From Hetaerina americana (taxonomy: Eukaryota; Arthropoda; Insecta; Odonata; Calopterygidae): a DNA stretch of 64,000 nucleotides. The translations under genes and the position numbers were made by a program. Shown piece after piece: positions 46,563-58,459 of the stretch (position 1 is the first letter of the stretch; each line of letters begins with the position of its first letter). The stretch spans positions 9,278,548 to 9,342,547 of the forward strand of contig JAKTNV010000003.1 of the NCBI GenBank assembly GCA_022747635.1, written 5' to 3'. The notes beneath the pieces are model-generated. The model ran no database searches. It was not told the origin of the DNA and saw only the letters and a program-made list of their open reading frames with translations.

Positions 46563-47090
46563 TATTTAAATGATAGTCACTCACTTACTTCCCAGTTCTT
46601 TAATGTACACGTACCTAATTGATTTTCAACCGCTGGCTTACTGAGTCACTGTTAGTAAAAAAAACATCAAAGCTTAAGTTTAAACGTTATGCAAATTATG
46701 CATACAAATTGACTCTTTAATACATATTTAAAGTCTTTACTGTAGTTTGAATAAGGCAGGATTTGTAAAAACGTATTCTTACGTTGATGACAAAGGAAAT
46801 ATATTTTTCCCATTCCCGATTTGTGACTTATTTTTCACCCGACTAAATTTGAAAAATATCATGGAAAATTGCACATTTTGAACAATGTGGCAGTGAAATA
46901 TATCGCGGTAACATTAGCAGTTAGCTTCATTTGCGTTATCTCATGTGTCCCATTTTAGTCCTTTTATCATGTCATGTGTCGACTTACTCACGAATTTGCA
47001 AGTCACCAGAAAGTAGTTTGAAACATCATGCGTAAAAGATGTGAGCGCCATTATCGTTTCCTAGGTTGTGCTCACTCGTGCATCCGCGCC
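46563..47090. other. Stretch without a recognisable gene
   Basis: Nothing supportable is seen. Confidence 0.5.
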
Positions 47091-47780
47091 ATGCATAATG
47101 TGCAGTGGTTACTCCGCACACCCATTAGCGACGACATGCTTCTTTTTCCTTCCTTCCTAGCAATTTTTAGCCGTTCCACATAAGTATTCTTTGCAGGGGA
47201 CGTGGCAAGACAATTTAAAAACAGATAGGCGTTCGCGCGAAAGTTTTCGTCACGGAATTAGCGGAGCGAAAACATAGTATAAAGGGTCTCGTTAAAAGCA
47301 CCCTCGCTAATGGCCGCCAACCCCCTCCCCCCTCCTGTCTCTCTCCTCTCAACTCGACCTCCGCCTTACACCCATTAGCTGCCAGCGAGCGCCCTTCCGT
47401 CCCTTCTTCCTTGCCATCCCATTGTGTGCACTCTCGCCGCCTCTGTGCCATCCGTGTGTCCTGCAATAAAAAAAATTTGCACCCCTATGTTTTTGCCTTT
47501 TATGCCCCGGAGTGTCGGGAGGCCGGTCGTGGCTCGGATAGTTGATGGCTTTGACGGCTGAACTGAGGGCCCTCGGTGCGCTATCGCCATGCCGACCCAT
47601 TTACTTTGTTTCCGCAATTCTCGATCTTATCCCTGCGGTGACGCTGCCCCTCTTTCGCCGACAACTCAGGATGTAGGTCCTCGATTGAGACACGCGGGAT
47701 TGAAAGTCACTTCAGCGTTTCTTCCCACGGCGATGGAACTTTTAAGTGGGAGAATTTTCCTTCCATCCATTCGACTCTGC
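47091..47780. other. GC-richer, CpG-containing island
   Basis: This block is richer in GC and CpG than its surroundings, with C/T-rich segments (47,325-47,420). Frames on both strands have no recognised domain. It is a reasonable place to look for a promoter or first exon, but I see no core promoter signal that would decide. Confidence 0.35.
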
Positions 47781-48150
47781 TACTCAACGATTATTGGGTG
47801 GGTTTTAGTTTATGAAATCCCGTTCGTGATGTGGATCAAAGCCTTCACCAAGAAATGTAACCTTTCGGGAAACAGGAGTTTTATCCACAAGCACAGTTAT
47901 AAAAATGTTAGCGAAAACCTACCCATTTATTATTTTTATTCAATAAATTATAAGCAAATTGAATCAAGATTCGGCCTTATTGAATGAAAACTTCAACAAA
48001 TTAGCTGTAAGTTCTGGAGGATCTTTTTCATGTCGACAAATTTCTCGGATTTTAAAAAAGGAAATAAATGCGTCAATCACCTTAATCCATTAATTTTACA
48101 GATAATTACCATTTGTATGGATAATATAAATCTGTATACGAACCTTTGAG

Positions 48151-48425
48151 GGAGATCGGGATGGTGCGGTGGCTAACGTATAGGCTTCCCACGCAGAGGG
48201 CCCGGGTTCGAATCCCGGCGGCGATGGATATTTTCAGAGGTGTCCCGGTCCCAACTTGAGGTACTCTGTGGAGGGCACCTAGAGTGTGCCGTCCGTCGGA
48301 TGGGACGCTGAGCTGCGGACCCCTTGGCGCCTTTCGTTAAAAGTAGGCTAATGCCGACGCTATTCATCCTTTCCTATCCATCCCCTATTGCGCAAATCAC
48401 CTCAGTTGTCGGTCACCTCCCTGTA
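48151..48425 (+). repeat. tRNA-derived SINE, family A, copy 1
   Basis: The tRNA-like head has an A box (TGGTGCGGTGGCTAACG, 48,162-48,178) and a perfect B box (GGGTTCGAATCCC, 48,204-48,216). The body contains GGATGGGACGCTGAGCTGCGG, a block type seen in many arthropod SINEs, then CTAATGCCGACGC, and ends near CACCTCAGTTGTCGGTCACC. The last part recurs at 62,815-63,085. The head is tRNA-like but the long tail and second copy make a SINE far more likely than a tRNA gene. Confidence 0.8.
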
Positions 48426-49079
48426 AAAACTACTTTGAAACTTTGATTGGCATTTGGATTAACACATGCATTACATTATTGAAAAAATGCAAAATAAATA
48501 ATAAGCGTTAAGTAAAAATATTCTTAAAAAAATGAGAACCATACTAATATGAATGTTTCGTATTTCCTAGCAATATTTGACAAACGTGTGAATGAAAATC
48601 CTATTTGGCTATCAACAGTCAATAGACGTTAAAAGATATAGAATTACTTTATTCGCACTATGAAATTTTGTTAAAATCGCTTTGTAAACGTTGGTAACAA
48701 ATATTAGATTGGAATTAAGTGGCATATTAGAGGATACATTTAGGGCATTCCTATAACAAATTTTCTTATATATTTGGATAATTTCACAGTGAGTTTGGCA
48801 AAAGAAATGATTTGTTTCACTCACTTTGGTGAAGTGAAATAAACATCAATCATTGGAAAATTATAAATAAAACATAAATAATAATATGTGTAAAGATTTT
48901 GACTCTAGTTCCAGCTAAAATATTTAGCCAAAAAAATACGCACCAATGACAATAGACATCAAAGTGGGTTGATTTTTATTGCAGGTAACAATAGAACAGG
49001 GTGAAAATTATAAAAAGGGATTTAAGTTCATGTTGAAAAATTTTTCTGTTTATATTAAACCTCGGGTTATCGTGTATCC
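48426..49079. other. AT-rich stretch without a recognisable gene
   Basis: Nothing supportable is seen. Confidence 0.5.
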
Positions 49080-50037
49080 TTTATTCGAATCATTCCTTAC
49101 GGGATGATCAGTTTGGGTTCAGGAAGGGGAAAGGCCGGCGGAAAGCTATTGCAGTAATGATATCACTATTCGAGAGGAATGGGAATTGGATTAAAGAGGC
49201 ATGGGAAAAACTGGAGGCAGAAATGAATGTCGGAAGGGAATTCGTAAAATCAGTTAGGTTTGCTGATGACCAAGCTTTAGTTTGTCAGTCAGCCAAGGGG
49301 TTACAAGCATTGCTAAGAGAATTAGAAATTTAGTGCAATTGATATGGAATGCGAAAAAATATTAATAAAACAAAGGTTATGCGATTTTCTAGAAAGAAAA
49401 AACTAATCTAAGCTTTAAAATAGTAGGGGAAAACTAGAGCAGTGAGAACAGTTTACGTATCTCGGAAGGGTTTTGGACCAACATGGTCAAAGTAGTGGAG
49501 ACGTAAAGAGAAGAATTGCTCTAGGCAAAGAGGCTTTCACAAGGAGGAGGGAGTTGATGACAGGGACGTTGAATAAAGATGTTAAAAAAATACTCGTCAA
49601 AAATTTTATATGGAGCGTAGCTATGTACGGCGCGGAAATGTGGTCATTGAAGCAGGAGGATAGACGTAGATTGGAGGCTTTTGAAATGTGGGTGTGGAGA
49701 AGAATGGAGAACGTGAAATGAACCGAAAGGAAAACAAATGAGGAAGTACTGGGTATGATGGGTGAGGAAAGGGGTTTTTTGGGAGAAATTCTAAGGAGGC
49801 AGGAAAAATGGTATATTGATCGGCGGTGGGATGTTGAAGACTGAAATAGATAGGAGAATGTTAGGAAAACCAGGAGCAGGATAGGGATGTTGGACGGGAT
49901 GAAGGGAGGAAGAAGGTACACAGAGATGAAGAGGGACCTGATGTAGAATAGGATGTTGAGTATTGTTTTTTCCGAGTAACAAAATATTTATTTGGTATTT
50001 GTGTCCATCCAAAAGCTAACTAAACCGGTAGATTACT
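49080..50037 (+). mobile_element. LINE-A copy 3, internally deleted
   Basis: The plus-strand copy starts with DDQFGFRKGKGRRKAIAV (early RT palm). It jumps at about 49,190 directly to IKEAWEKLEAEMNVG, so the part with the LDFEKAF and VRQGCPLSPLLFN blocks is gone. FADDQALVCQSAKGLQALL follows, and the C-terminal part is open at 49,473-49,721 with WSVAMYGAEMWSL and FEMWVWRRME. It ends at the family 3' end AACCGGTAGATTACTTA. Stops are present, for example TGA after MENVK. Confidence 0.85.
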
Positions 50038-51179
50038 TAATAATGATCCTTTATAATGATGAGACTTGCATGACATCGACACTCTTTCTTTTTCATCGTG
50101 AAGAGTAAATTGTACGTTTCACTTTCCAAAATCGCCAGAGAACACGTTTGAAACGGACTTTCCGGTAATTATTACGTTGCTTGCAGTTTCAGGGCTTCAT
50201 AAATACTCATATCTTGGAATTGTAATAACGAAGAGAATTACCGGTAAGTAGTAAACAGTTTGCCCTGGCGCATAAGATCCACGTATGTCGCGTTACGTTT
50301 CCTAAATTGGTTTGGAGTAGAGGTTAGAGTGTTCCAAGGGACTGGACTTTTATTGTCTCCTGCATTTAACTAGCTCATGAATACCCTCAGGTATCCTCAT
50401 TTCACTAAGATCATGCATTTGTATTTTCTGTAACTGGAGAGTACCATTCATTCCACTCCCTCCGCCACTTCCCCTTCCGATTTTATATTCTTTCCTAACT
50501 CTTTCCGCTTGCAAAGAGAAAGCTCGAATTCATTGAGAATTTTTGGACTTGACCCAAAACCTCCACTGAATTCCGTAAACCGCGGCCACAAATGGCCACC
50601 TGTAAATCAAATTCCACGCTGGCGGATAAGAGCGGTGGTGACGGAAAGGATTTGCATATTTTATGTGATTTCATTAATTTCTTTTTTGCGTTTATCTTTA
50701 CTGAGCGTACTTCTACCTGCAGAATGTAGATTTTGGCTTTCTATGAATTGTAAAAGTATTCCGTAATTAACAGTCGACCTATTACATTTTTATTCGAGAT
50801 AGAATTTGACCCTTGTAAATATTATATGCATACATTTTCTTGGACAGAGACACGTCACCTAACCTGATTATTTCTTTGACGGTTCAATACCTAATTAGAT
50901 ATAACTGGGTTAATTCAAACGAAAAATAGGTGACAATTAATTTCAAGTGTTTGCTGTAATATACTCTTGAAATCAACCTTTCTTTCTTTCTTCGACCCGT
51001 TACTTATACCCAATGCTTTGTAGAAGTGGTTTATATTCAAATAAGTGATAGCAAGTCAACAGAAGATGCCTCAATTAGGTAAAAATAATCGCAATTGTGT
51101 AAAATCTTTTTATTCCCATGTATGTCACTCCTTTTGTGTATATAATTAATATAATTTAGAGAAATTTGAAATATTAAGA
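50038..51179. other. Stretch without a recognisable gene
   Basis: Nothing supportable is seen; an 85-codon plus frame at 50,509 is unrecognised. Confidence 0.45.
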
Positions 51180-51530
51180 AATGTGTCCGGGTCAAATATT
51201 CTCCTTAACGATGTTATAGACTCTTCCCATTCCCCCCTCCTTAACTTAGGTAAGTACCTAGGTGCTTTACCACCTGTGGTGCCTCCCCTCCCCTCTCCGT
51301 CAACCGCCGTACCTTCCCAAGTTGGACACTCATCTCCACACCCTAACCCTTTCTCCCTCTCATCCCAATCACCTCCTAACGATTTTTGCAAACCTCCCTC
51401 ACCCCCTCCAGCCCCCCCCTCTCACAGTTTGAAAAATGTATTTAAACCCAGACTGGGAATATTCTGTACCTGATGATGTCGATCTTCGACGAAACCCGGG
51501 TCGTACAATAAAGCTCTTCTGTGGGATAAC
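51180..51530 (+). mobile_element. PLE-type or retrozyme-like 3' end, C-rich, with hammerhead
   Basis: A C-rich region with a proline-rich open frame (51,183-51,473) leads into a hammerhead motif and then into an AATAAAGCTCTTCTGTGGGAT segment that resembles the ...CTCCGTGGAATT ends at 54.4-54.5 kb. The layout (C-rich 3' region, then hammerhead) is like the 3' end of the PLE at 19.15-19.34 kb, though the sequences differ. No RT is attached, so it is either a 5'-truncated PLE of another family or a non-autonomous relative. Confidence 0.45.
51465..51507 (+). ncRNA. Hammerhead ribozyme candidate, type I with minimal stem III
   Basis: Stem I pairs TGTAC (51,465-51,469) with GTACA (51,503-51,507). 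The core is CTGATGA (51,470-51,476), followed by one extra T and then helix II (GTCGA with TCGAC, loop TCT). GAAAC (51,491-51,495) follows, and stem III is AC/GT with loop CCGG. The predicted cleavage site is after GTC at 51,502. All conserved core positions are present; the only departure is the extra T before helix II. This is the most complete hammerhead in the window. Confidence 0.65.
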
Positions 51531-52155
51531 ATAGTGTATTTCATTTTGATATATAATTAATAATTTTCCTTGAGAAAACAACTGCCCAGAAATCTACCTC
51601 CCGTGTTTTTTGTTAACTGCTTGGGTACAGAGCAATCATTAATCTCAACAATCGCTCCAGATCTTCCAAACCGTTTTGTTGGGCATAAAAATCTACGCTG
51701 GTGAAATAATCTTTGCAAGAATGTTAAATGTGCTCGGAAAAGATCTACACAGGTACCAAGATAAGGTCAGTTTTGCCAGATCCAAGTAGTTGTTTACTGA
51801 TTACCGCACTTTGTTAGAACTCCATAACTTAAATTTATTTTTTTACGACTCGTTAATCTTATTTCATTTTCTTAAAAGTTGATTTCCTTAGACTACTCTA
51901 TTATCCCGTTCTCCTCCCAAAATAACTACCGCTCCAGGACAATAAAAACACTCCCTCTCTAAAAGGTTTGTATTATACATTCTCGTGTAATAAAGTTATT
52001 TCTATGGGTGGAGGTGAGGTTTAGTTTGGGAAAATGGAAATATAGATAGTTAACGAGAATATATTTTATTTTAAAGGTATTTCCTGATCCTTTTCCCAAT
52101 CCTTACTCCTATCGAATGATGAGGTCTCAGGCGTGATATGGTGGAAGCGTAACAT
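51531..52155. other. Stretch without a recognisable gene
   Basis: Nothing supportable is seen. Confidence 0.5.
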
Positions 52156-52225
52156 ATTAAAACCACAGGTATTGCAATTTTCCACTAGATATATAGTGGA
52201 AAATTGCAATACCTGTGGTTTTAAT
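52156..52225. repeat. Perfect 32-bp inverted repeat (hairpin) with 6-bp loop
   Basis: Bases 52,156-52,187 and 52,194-52,225 are exact reverse complements around GATATA. Neither arm matches a recognised element. It may be a very small foldback element or a snap-back duplication. Confidence 0.95.
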
Positions 52226-52563
52226 ACCTTACTCCTATGTCCTTTTCATATGACTGCTGCGCATCAGTCGATGTAAGAAATGGAACTCCATTGAAATTTT
52301 CAATTCTCTCATGATTTTGTGGGGTGATGGATGGTATTAGAGTGGTCTAGCTTAATCCACAATGCATGTTCATTGTGGTAAACGGGATAAAATAGTGCAA
52401 CGGAAAGGCCGAAGTGGATGGCGATTCCCTGGGCGCTCAAGGATGGTGTTAATAGTTTAACCTGTGGCCTCTGCCTTAGCTTCCTATGTGGACGGGCATG
52501 CTCTTGTGTTCTGGTCAGAGGCGATGCTCGTTAGGGATTTATAGATGACGCGGAAGAATATAT
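52226..52563. other. Stretch without a recognisable gene
   Basis: Nothing supportable is seen between the hairpin and the LINE 3' end. Confidence 0.5.
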
Positions 52564-53720
52564 ACATCTACCTCTACTTAATACCCCGCAAGCCGCCGCA
52601 TGGCGTGTGGCGGGGGGTGTTGTGGGACCACCCGTAATAAGAAAATAAACGCATGCAAAAACCACAAATTTATACAATGCACCAGAAAAATGGAATGCAT
52701 TCATGCAAAAGCCCTTACAACCCGCACTCATGCAAACACACAAACTATTACCTCGCGTACACATTAACCAACAAATATACCTAATGTCCTTGCAATATGT
52801 AATTTTGTTCCACTTGTAAATTAAATATTTTTAATATTTCTAAAGTGTCTTCGGTTTCTCACTATTATAATTCCTGATTGTTCAGGGAAAAAATGAGTGT
52901 CTGGATCTATCTGTACTGGAATCTATCTCCCTTATTTTATCTTTGTGGTCTGATCTACCTAGAGTATAGTGTGGGGCAATAATAATTCCTTTAGTTCCAC
53001 CGTTACACTCGTTTGTTCTGAAACTTTCTAAAAGTCTAACACTCGCTTATTCTCTCCGCACTTCAAGTGGTTCCCAGCCTTAATCCCCTAAGAGACTTGT
53101 CACACTTTTGTTCTTATTATAACAATTTTAAACGAATTTGACGGATTTTATTTAATTCTTTTTGCCAAATTTTCTCCTAAGTATCCCAAATACTTAAGGC
53201 ATATTCAAAATGAGGTGTAACTAGAACTAAATAACACCTCTCTTTAACTTTTTCATTGCATTCCTCCACCGCCCGTTTAATGAAGACGAGTTTCTTTAAA
53301 GCGGATCCGCATATTGTCCTGATATCTGCTCCCCATGAAAGGCGTGGTGTTAGAACTACTCCCATATATTTAACTTGATTGGCCGTAGTTAGCACTGAAC
53401 TCTCTATTTCATAGTTCATTTCCTGTTCCCCGTTTCCTTTGCTCCAAAATTTCAAAACTTTGTATTTGTCTATATTAAGCATTAATCCCCATTCCTTGTA
53501 CCAATCCGAGATAGTGTCTTAAGTCTCTAGAGAGTAGCTCGCGATCTAGTCGACTCCTTATTTCCCTGTATACCACCGTGTCGTCAGCAAATAAGCTCAG
53601 TTTGCTAGTAACGTGTGTGCTTAAGTCATTAATGTATATTAAGAATAGAAGCAGCCCTATTTATCGTCCCTGGGGGACGCCCGAAGTTAAATCTATATCT
53701 GTTGAGCACAGTAGGTTGAT
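52564..53720 (-). mobile_element. CR1/Jockey-type LINE (LINE-B), 5'-truncated
   Basis: On the minus strand the RT reads DIDLTSGVPQG near 53,670-53,700, LLLFLIYINDLSTHV near 53,630, LFADDTVVYREIRS near 53,570 with the catalytic Asp pair, then NIDKYKVLKF and VKYMGVVLTPRLSWGADIRT in the open frame 53,177-53,482. That frame continues to LVLVTPHFEYALSIWDT. The 3' end near 52,564-52,600 has GGCGGCTTGCGGGGTATTAAG and then short TAGATG-like units, an end type common in arthropod CR1/Jockey LINEs. A stop replaces the first part of the GSVLGP block, and a few frameshifts exist. Confidence 0.8.
53177..53482 (-). pseudogene. LINE-B RT thumb/C-terminal fragment, 101 codons
   Basis: Open stretch of the decayed RT: MLNIDKYKVLKFWSKGN, then KYMGVVLTPRLSWGADIRTI, KKLVFIKRAVEECNEKVKER and LVTPHFEYALSIWDT. 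This is the block order of CR1/L2/Jockey RTs after the FADD motif. It is part of the element at 52,564-53,720 and not a separate gene. Confidence 0.8.
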
Positions 53721-54423
53721 GTAACGCGAAGCGAGGAAACAAATACTTCCCAAGAGGAGACCGTAGGAAATCAACGGGAGTGAACGTTGCATGTCCCTCC
53801 CGGAAGAGCCTGAGGAAGGAGGCTGGGCCGTTTGTGTTGAGACGGAGAAGAGAGTGAAAGTCGATACGGACTAGAGTAGCAGTCACGTCCTTCCGCAGTC
53901 CAGGATTTGTAAGGAGCGTAGAAGGGACCGTAGCGCGTGGCTTTTGATCCCTCGTCTTCATGATATCTGTACTCCAATATCCTTATTCTTCTTCATCCGT
54001 ACATCCAATGGTCATGCTATGTCATGTTGCTTTAATGCGTAACGGAAGACCTTTGGCCCTCCTACATTTTTACGTAATGTTTCCCATTCATTCATCTTCA
54101 TGAATTTCGTCGGATGTGTGTTTCCACATGCTCAGAAAAGTAATATTGAACCAAAGTTGAAGTTTCATTTAAATAACGTTTTGGTATTTTCACAGAAAAG
54201 AAAGAAACTATTAATTGCTCATTATTGCATCACAATGGGATAGTTTCTTTCAACCCCTTGCTGCATGTCTCCTGGGCGCATTGCCCAAGATGCGTGTAGC
54301 AGGGGTTGTTAGATCACGAACCTTCAGTAACTAAAAGGGTAAGTGTTTCGAGATTATATTTGGTCATATGAGTTGGGACACTATGGGATCACTTCAGTTT
54401 ATAGTGAGAGAGTTTTAACTTTG
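53721..54423. other. Flank of LINE-B, identity uncertain
   Basis: Minus-strand frames reach from the RT to about 53,970 and may be the remaining upstream part of LINE-B, but they carry no motif I can name. Beyond 53,970 nothing is recognised. Confidence 0.3.
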
Positions 54424-54537
54424 TAATTCCACGGAGTTTTATGAAGACACGACCCGGGTTTCGATGTTCAACGATCACCTGATGATGGTGTTGAAACCCG
54501 AATCCCGAGTCGTGTCCAAGTAAAATTCCGTGGAATT
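54424..54537. repeat. Imperfect palindrome made of two hammerhead-type ends
   Basis: The left arm (54,424-54,475, read on the minus strand) and the right arm (54,479-54,537, plus) each contain GAAACCCG, then GTCGTGTC, then CTCCGTGGAATT or TTCCGTGGAATT. The right arm has CTGATGA at 54,479-54,485 with a CAC/GTG stem I, but its helix II is not paired and it has an 8-bp insertion near stem III. The arms match each other and the end at 51.46-51.53 kb. They look like two copies of one retroelement terminus joined head to head. Confidence 0.75.
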
Positions 54538-55600
54538 AAAAAAATTATAATTTTTTATTTTATAAAAGATTCGATTTTAGAATTGCAGCTAGGTTCTTCT
54601 ACCGTAGTTTTTTCGTCATTTAGTTTTGTTTTTTTATGCTCTTTCATGCTAGTCTTATGTGGAGAGAAGGATTCCCTTGTCTTGCTGACTATCTGCATTA
54701 AGGTATTTAATTGGTTCAGTCTGCCGATAAAATAAGATTTCTCGGTGATTTTTTTGGTTTCATAAGTAAAATCTAGTGTCCGGTGTCATTCTAAAAGCCT
54801 TAGTGAGTCTTTCCCCTCCAAGCCCTAAGAGACACCCAAAGTAAATCCTCTATCAACTGCTTAACGCTCGCTTTTTTATCGTAAGATATTTACACAAACC
54901 AGTTTCCGTTCTCTGGAGTGTATCTTACTCCCTAATAAAATCCTCCTGTGACTGTTCTAAATATTAACTGCGTATTCCAAGTGCATTCTCTTCAAGAAGA
55001 AGTGACACATCTCCCTTACGCTTTCAGTGCATGTTCCTAACACCCATCTAATGAATCAAAGTTTCTTCAATCTTCTCCACAAATATTTCTTACGTACTCG
55101 CTTCTTGATAAGTTTTTTTTGAGGATGCCACCCGAGTACATTACGTGTTTCGGGTATTGTATTTCGATATCATCGATTTTTGGCATGGCACTAAACCTTG
55201 CTTGCTATTGAGTCTCTAGTGAATATCTGTTCAAAAATTAATGTTTGCCATAATAGGCTTTCCTGAATGAGAATCTTGACGGGAAGTCAAAATGGGTTGA
55301 TCTCATTAACATGCTGTGTTAAAAAATTGCTTTCTCCAGTAACTGACTGTGGATTTTAGCTTCCCTTTGCTTGACCCTCCAGGTCATCGTGACCTCATTT
55401 CCCAAATCCACGTTCATGGCAGACACTGTTGTGCACCTGCCGATACCTCACGTTCGACTAGCATTCTCACTTTTCTGTGATTGGCTTCGAATAACCGCAG
55501 TGCGCTCAGAATAGATACAAACCGATGAACGGGAAATTGAATATTTCGAGTGATATAAACATGGAGATGGGAGTCGATCGATCTATCACGCAGCATTTCC
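54538..55600. other. AT-rich stretch without a recognisable gene
   Basis: Nothing supportable is seen. Confidence 0.5.
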
Positions 55601-56500
55601 TTTTCAAAACAGTTTCACGCCCACTCAGGGACTGAAGACGGTTCGAGGGCAGATGGAGGCGGGATGAGAGCATCCCCAGGGTTGCGCAAAGCATGGGGCC
55701 CGGGGGTATTTCTGGGTCTTCCTAGGAGAGAGGGATAGAGAGAGAGAGTAAGTGAGTGAGTATGTGAGCGAAGGGGATGTGGCAGCGGCGAGAGAAAGGA
55801 AAAGTGGTGACAAGGAAGGGAGGGATGGGGAATCGAAGGAAGATTGCTGTGGAAGCTTAAGTGAACGGGACTTAAGTGAGCGGTTCGGCTGCAGAATAGA
55901 GGGAGAGGGAGCGCAGAGAGAGAAATAGAGAGAGAGAAGGAGAGGGAAAGTATGTGTGTATGTGCCTGCCTTGGGGGAGGGAGAGAGTCGGCCGGAGATC
56001 GAAAAGGAGATGGAGGAGAGGGAATCGAAGGTAATGGAGCGTCTTCCCCTGGCGTGATTGAGTGGGCTGGTTTATCCGTGGAGGGCGTGATGGAGAGGTA
56101 TCCCCTGCTTGCTGATTTTTGGGAGGATGGTGGAAGGGGCCTGTAAACGGAAGGCATGGATGAGATGAGGAGGTGGGGAGGGAATTGTTTTGCCGTAGGC
56201 CAAGAGTTTTAGGGGAGGGGAGGGTGAGGGGTGTATGGATCAAGCCGGCGGAGACGGCATAGGTGTTCGAGGCTGAGGCAAGAAGTGGAGAAACCATGCG
56301 TTCCACTGCCATTGAAGACGGAGGAAGTAGGTGAGAGATGAACCCCGGGAGACGAGCGGGGGGGGGGCGGAGGCGGGAGGTAGACGAAGGTGAGAGGCCA
56401 TGGAGAACGGACGCAGGAATGGGGAGTGGTGGGAGCATCGGTGAACGGGAAAAAAGGGAACAAGGTGCCTGGAGTGTGCAAGCGGGAAGGAAGATATTTC
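55601..56500. other. GC-rich purine (G/A) island with GAGAGA runs
   Basis: About 900 bp of G/A-rich plus strand with AGAGAG runs near 55,735-55,755 and 55,910-55,940. The 180- and 188-codon minus frames across it are proline/serine-rich compositional products without domains. Confidence 0.5.
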
Positions 56501-57210
56501 CATTAGGGCACTACTGTTGATACAGGGCCTGAGTAAATTTAAAATAATGTACATAGGTGGATGCAGACTCCCTCGAATAATATCCTGTGTAAAACTGGCA
56601 AACATCGAGGAATCCAGCTTATATTTCTACCTGAGGGTTTTTCATAAAATAGATGGAAAATGTGGGTTACATCACTAAACCATTCGTCCCAACGTTAAAA
56701 GAGAAATTCGATTGCGTTGTATTTTTCATTCTTGCCTTTTATTTATTTTTTTACCTCTCAAAAAGTATAAATGCTGAACCACGCTATGGATAAGGCTGCA
56801 ATGAAAGGATATGTCGGTCGTCCATGAGGGATACATACCATGTGAAACACTCACTCATGTTTTCATGAAGAGAGGAAGGATATAAAATCAGCATGGAATA
56901 GTATTGAGCTGTCGCGGTTAGATTTTCTCTTGGGGTGCGTGAGGAAAGTAATTAAAAAGAAGACTGCAATTTTCAAGAATGCTTAATTTTTCTGTTAGTC
57001 ACTTTAAAAAAATACATTTTCTACTACCACTTATTAAATAATCCATCTGGCGTCAATGGTCATTCCTTTATTCGATGAAACATTTGTTTTCGTCCTGAAA
57101 CCTAACATTCCTTCTTATTACATGTGTCTCTCTCACACCCAATACTCCGTAATATGATCATCACCCGTTTCATGTTGATTTTTCATTACTGTATATTTTT
57201 GAGTTCACCG
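56501..57210. other. Stretch without a recognisable gene
   Basis: Nothing supportable is seen. Confidence 0.5.
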
Positions 57211-57870
57211 CGCGATTTTAAGCTTGCATCGAGATGAATGGACGGCTAGAAAAATGCCATCCACGTTGAAGACCACAGAGGAGATATGATAGAGAGACCA
57301 TTACGACGAAACGAAATGAGGAGGGGTAAGGGCGAGAGGGATTCGGTGGCGATATATATGGGTCCGTATGTGAGGCGAGCTGTGACGAATCCTCATAATG
57401 GAGTGGCTTATAAGGGGCGGAGACGTGACGGGAATAACCGACGCATAATACTTCCCTCGGCCGTACGTAATCCCGGTGCAATGGCATCTCATCCCCCCTC
57501 TTCCTTCCTCTACGATGGCACTCATTCTTTTTCACCCATCGGCCCACATAATGATATCGGGTTGAGTGGACATTTGAGAGGGCCCAGTGGCGGTGAGACG
57601 GAGGAAAAAAAACGGTGAAAAGGTTGAGTTAGAGCTTAAATGGAAGGAGAGGTTCGGAAGAGATAAAAAAAACTGGATGAGAGATTAACCCTCTGGAGCC
57701 TGGGGGCGCGTACGGAGATTGAATGTGTACTGATTGGGGGAGTGGAATCCGGAGAGAAAGGGATTAACGTTTGCAGATGAGTATTAATGGAAAATTGACG
57801 TGATCCGATCCGCTGGGATACATTTTTCCACTTCCGAAAAAACAATCAAGTCCTCTCGGAGGGGATTTTC
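57211..57870. other. GC-richer block with many CpG
   Basis: The block is richer in GC and CpG than its flanks, with frames on both strands (57,218-57,618) that antisense each other and show no domain. It is a possible promoter or first-exon region, undecided. Confidence 0.35.
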
Positions 57871-58459
57871 TGAGGCTGATTGGAAATTTTATTATTCTCG
57901 TATACTCTCCCATATCTAAGACCCCATTATTTTTTGTTTCGTGCTCTCTGATCGAGGGCTTAGGAGTTTTTCCTTTAATTTCTTACGATTTCTGCATATT
58001 AAATGATCAATGCTGTTTACTTTTTCAATTACCTTTTCTTAGATCTTTTCTGAATGTGAATCGCTTCAAATTATTCTTATGAAGGCTGCATTGGTACTGG
58101 TAGTTGAGAATGGAAGAAACTCGGAGGCTCTTTTCACTTATTCCTTTGAATTAATTTTGCTCGTCGAAAGCCTTCTCACATTGTATTACTTTCAAACTGA
58201 CAGAAGTGAAAATAATTCACATGGATACTTGGAGCAAAGATGAATTTCGAAAGCACATGCGAATCATGTTATAAGAAAAAGATTTTCCACTTTAAAATAT
58301 TGAATGACTACTGATGAGCTTGTAGTTATAAAAAGTTATGAGACTGGATTTATTTTTGGTGTAAGCCACAGGTACAGAACCCTTCATTTCATGCAAGCAA
58401 TGCCGACGATACCAAAACATCTATTCCTGAGATATGACTTGAAGTCTTGAAATCTGAAA
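57871..58459. other. Stretch without a recognisable gene
   Basis: Nothing supportable is seen. Confidence 0.5.

Noticed and set aside
48151..48240. Possible tRNA gene with intact A and B boxes
   Set aside because: No full cloverleaf could be drawn, the sequence continues into a SINE body, and a diverged copy with the same tail is at 62.8 kb.
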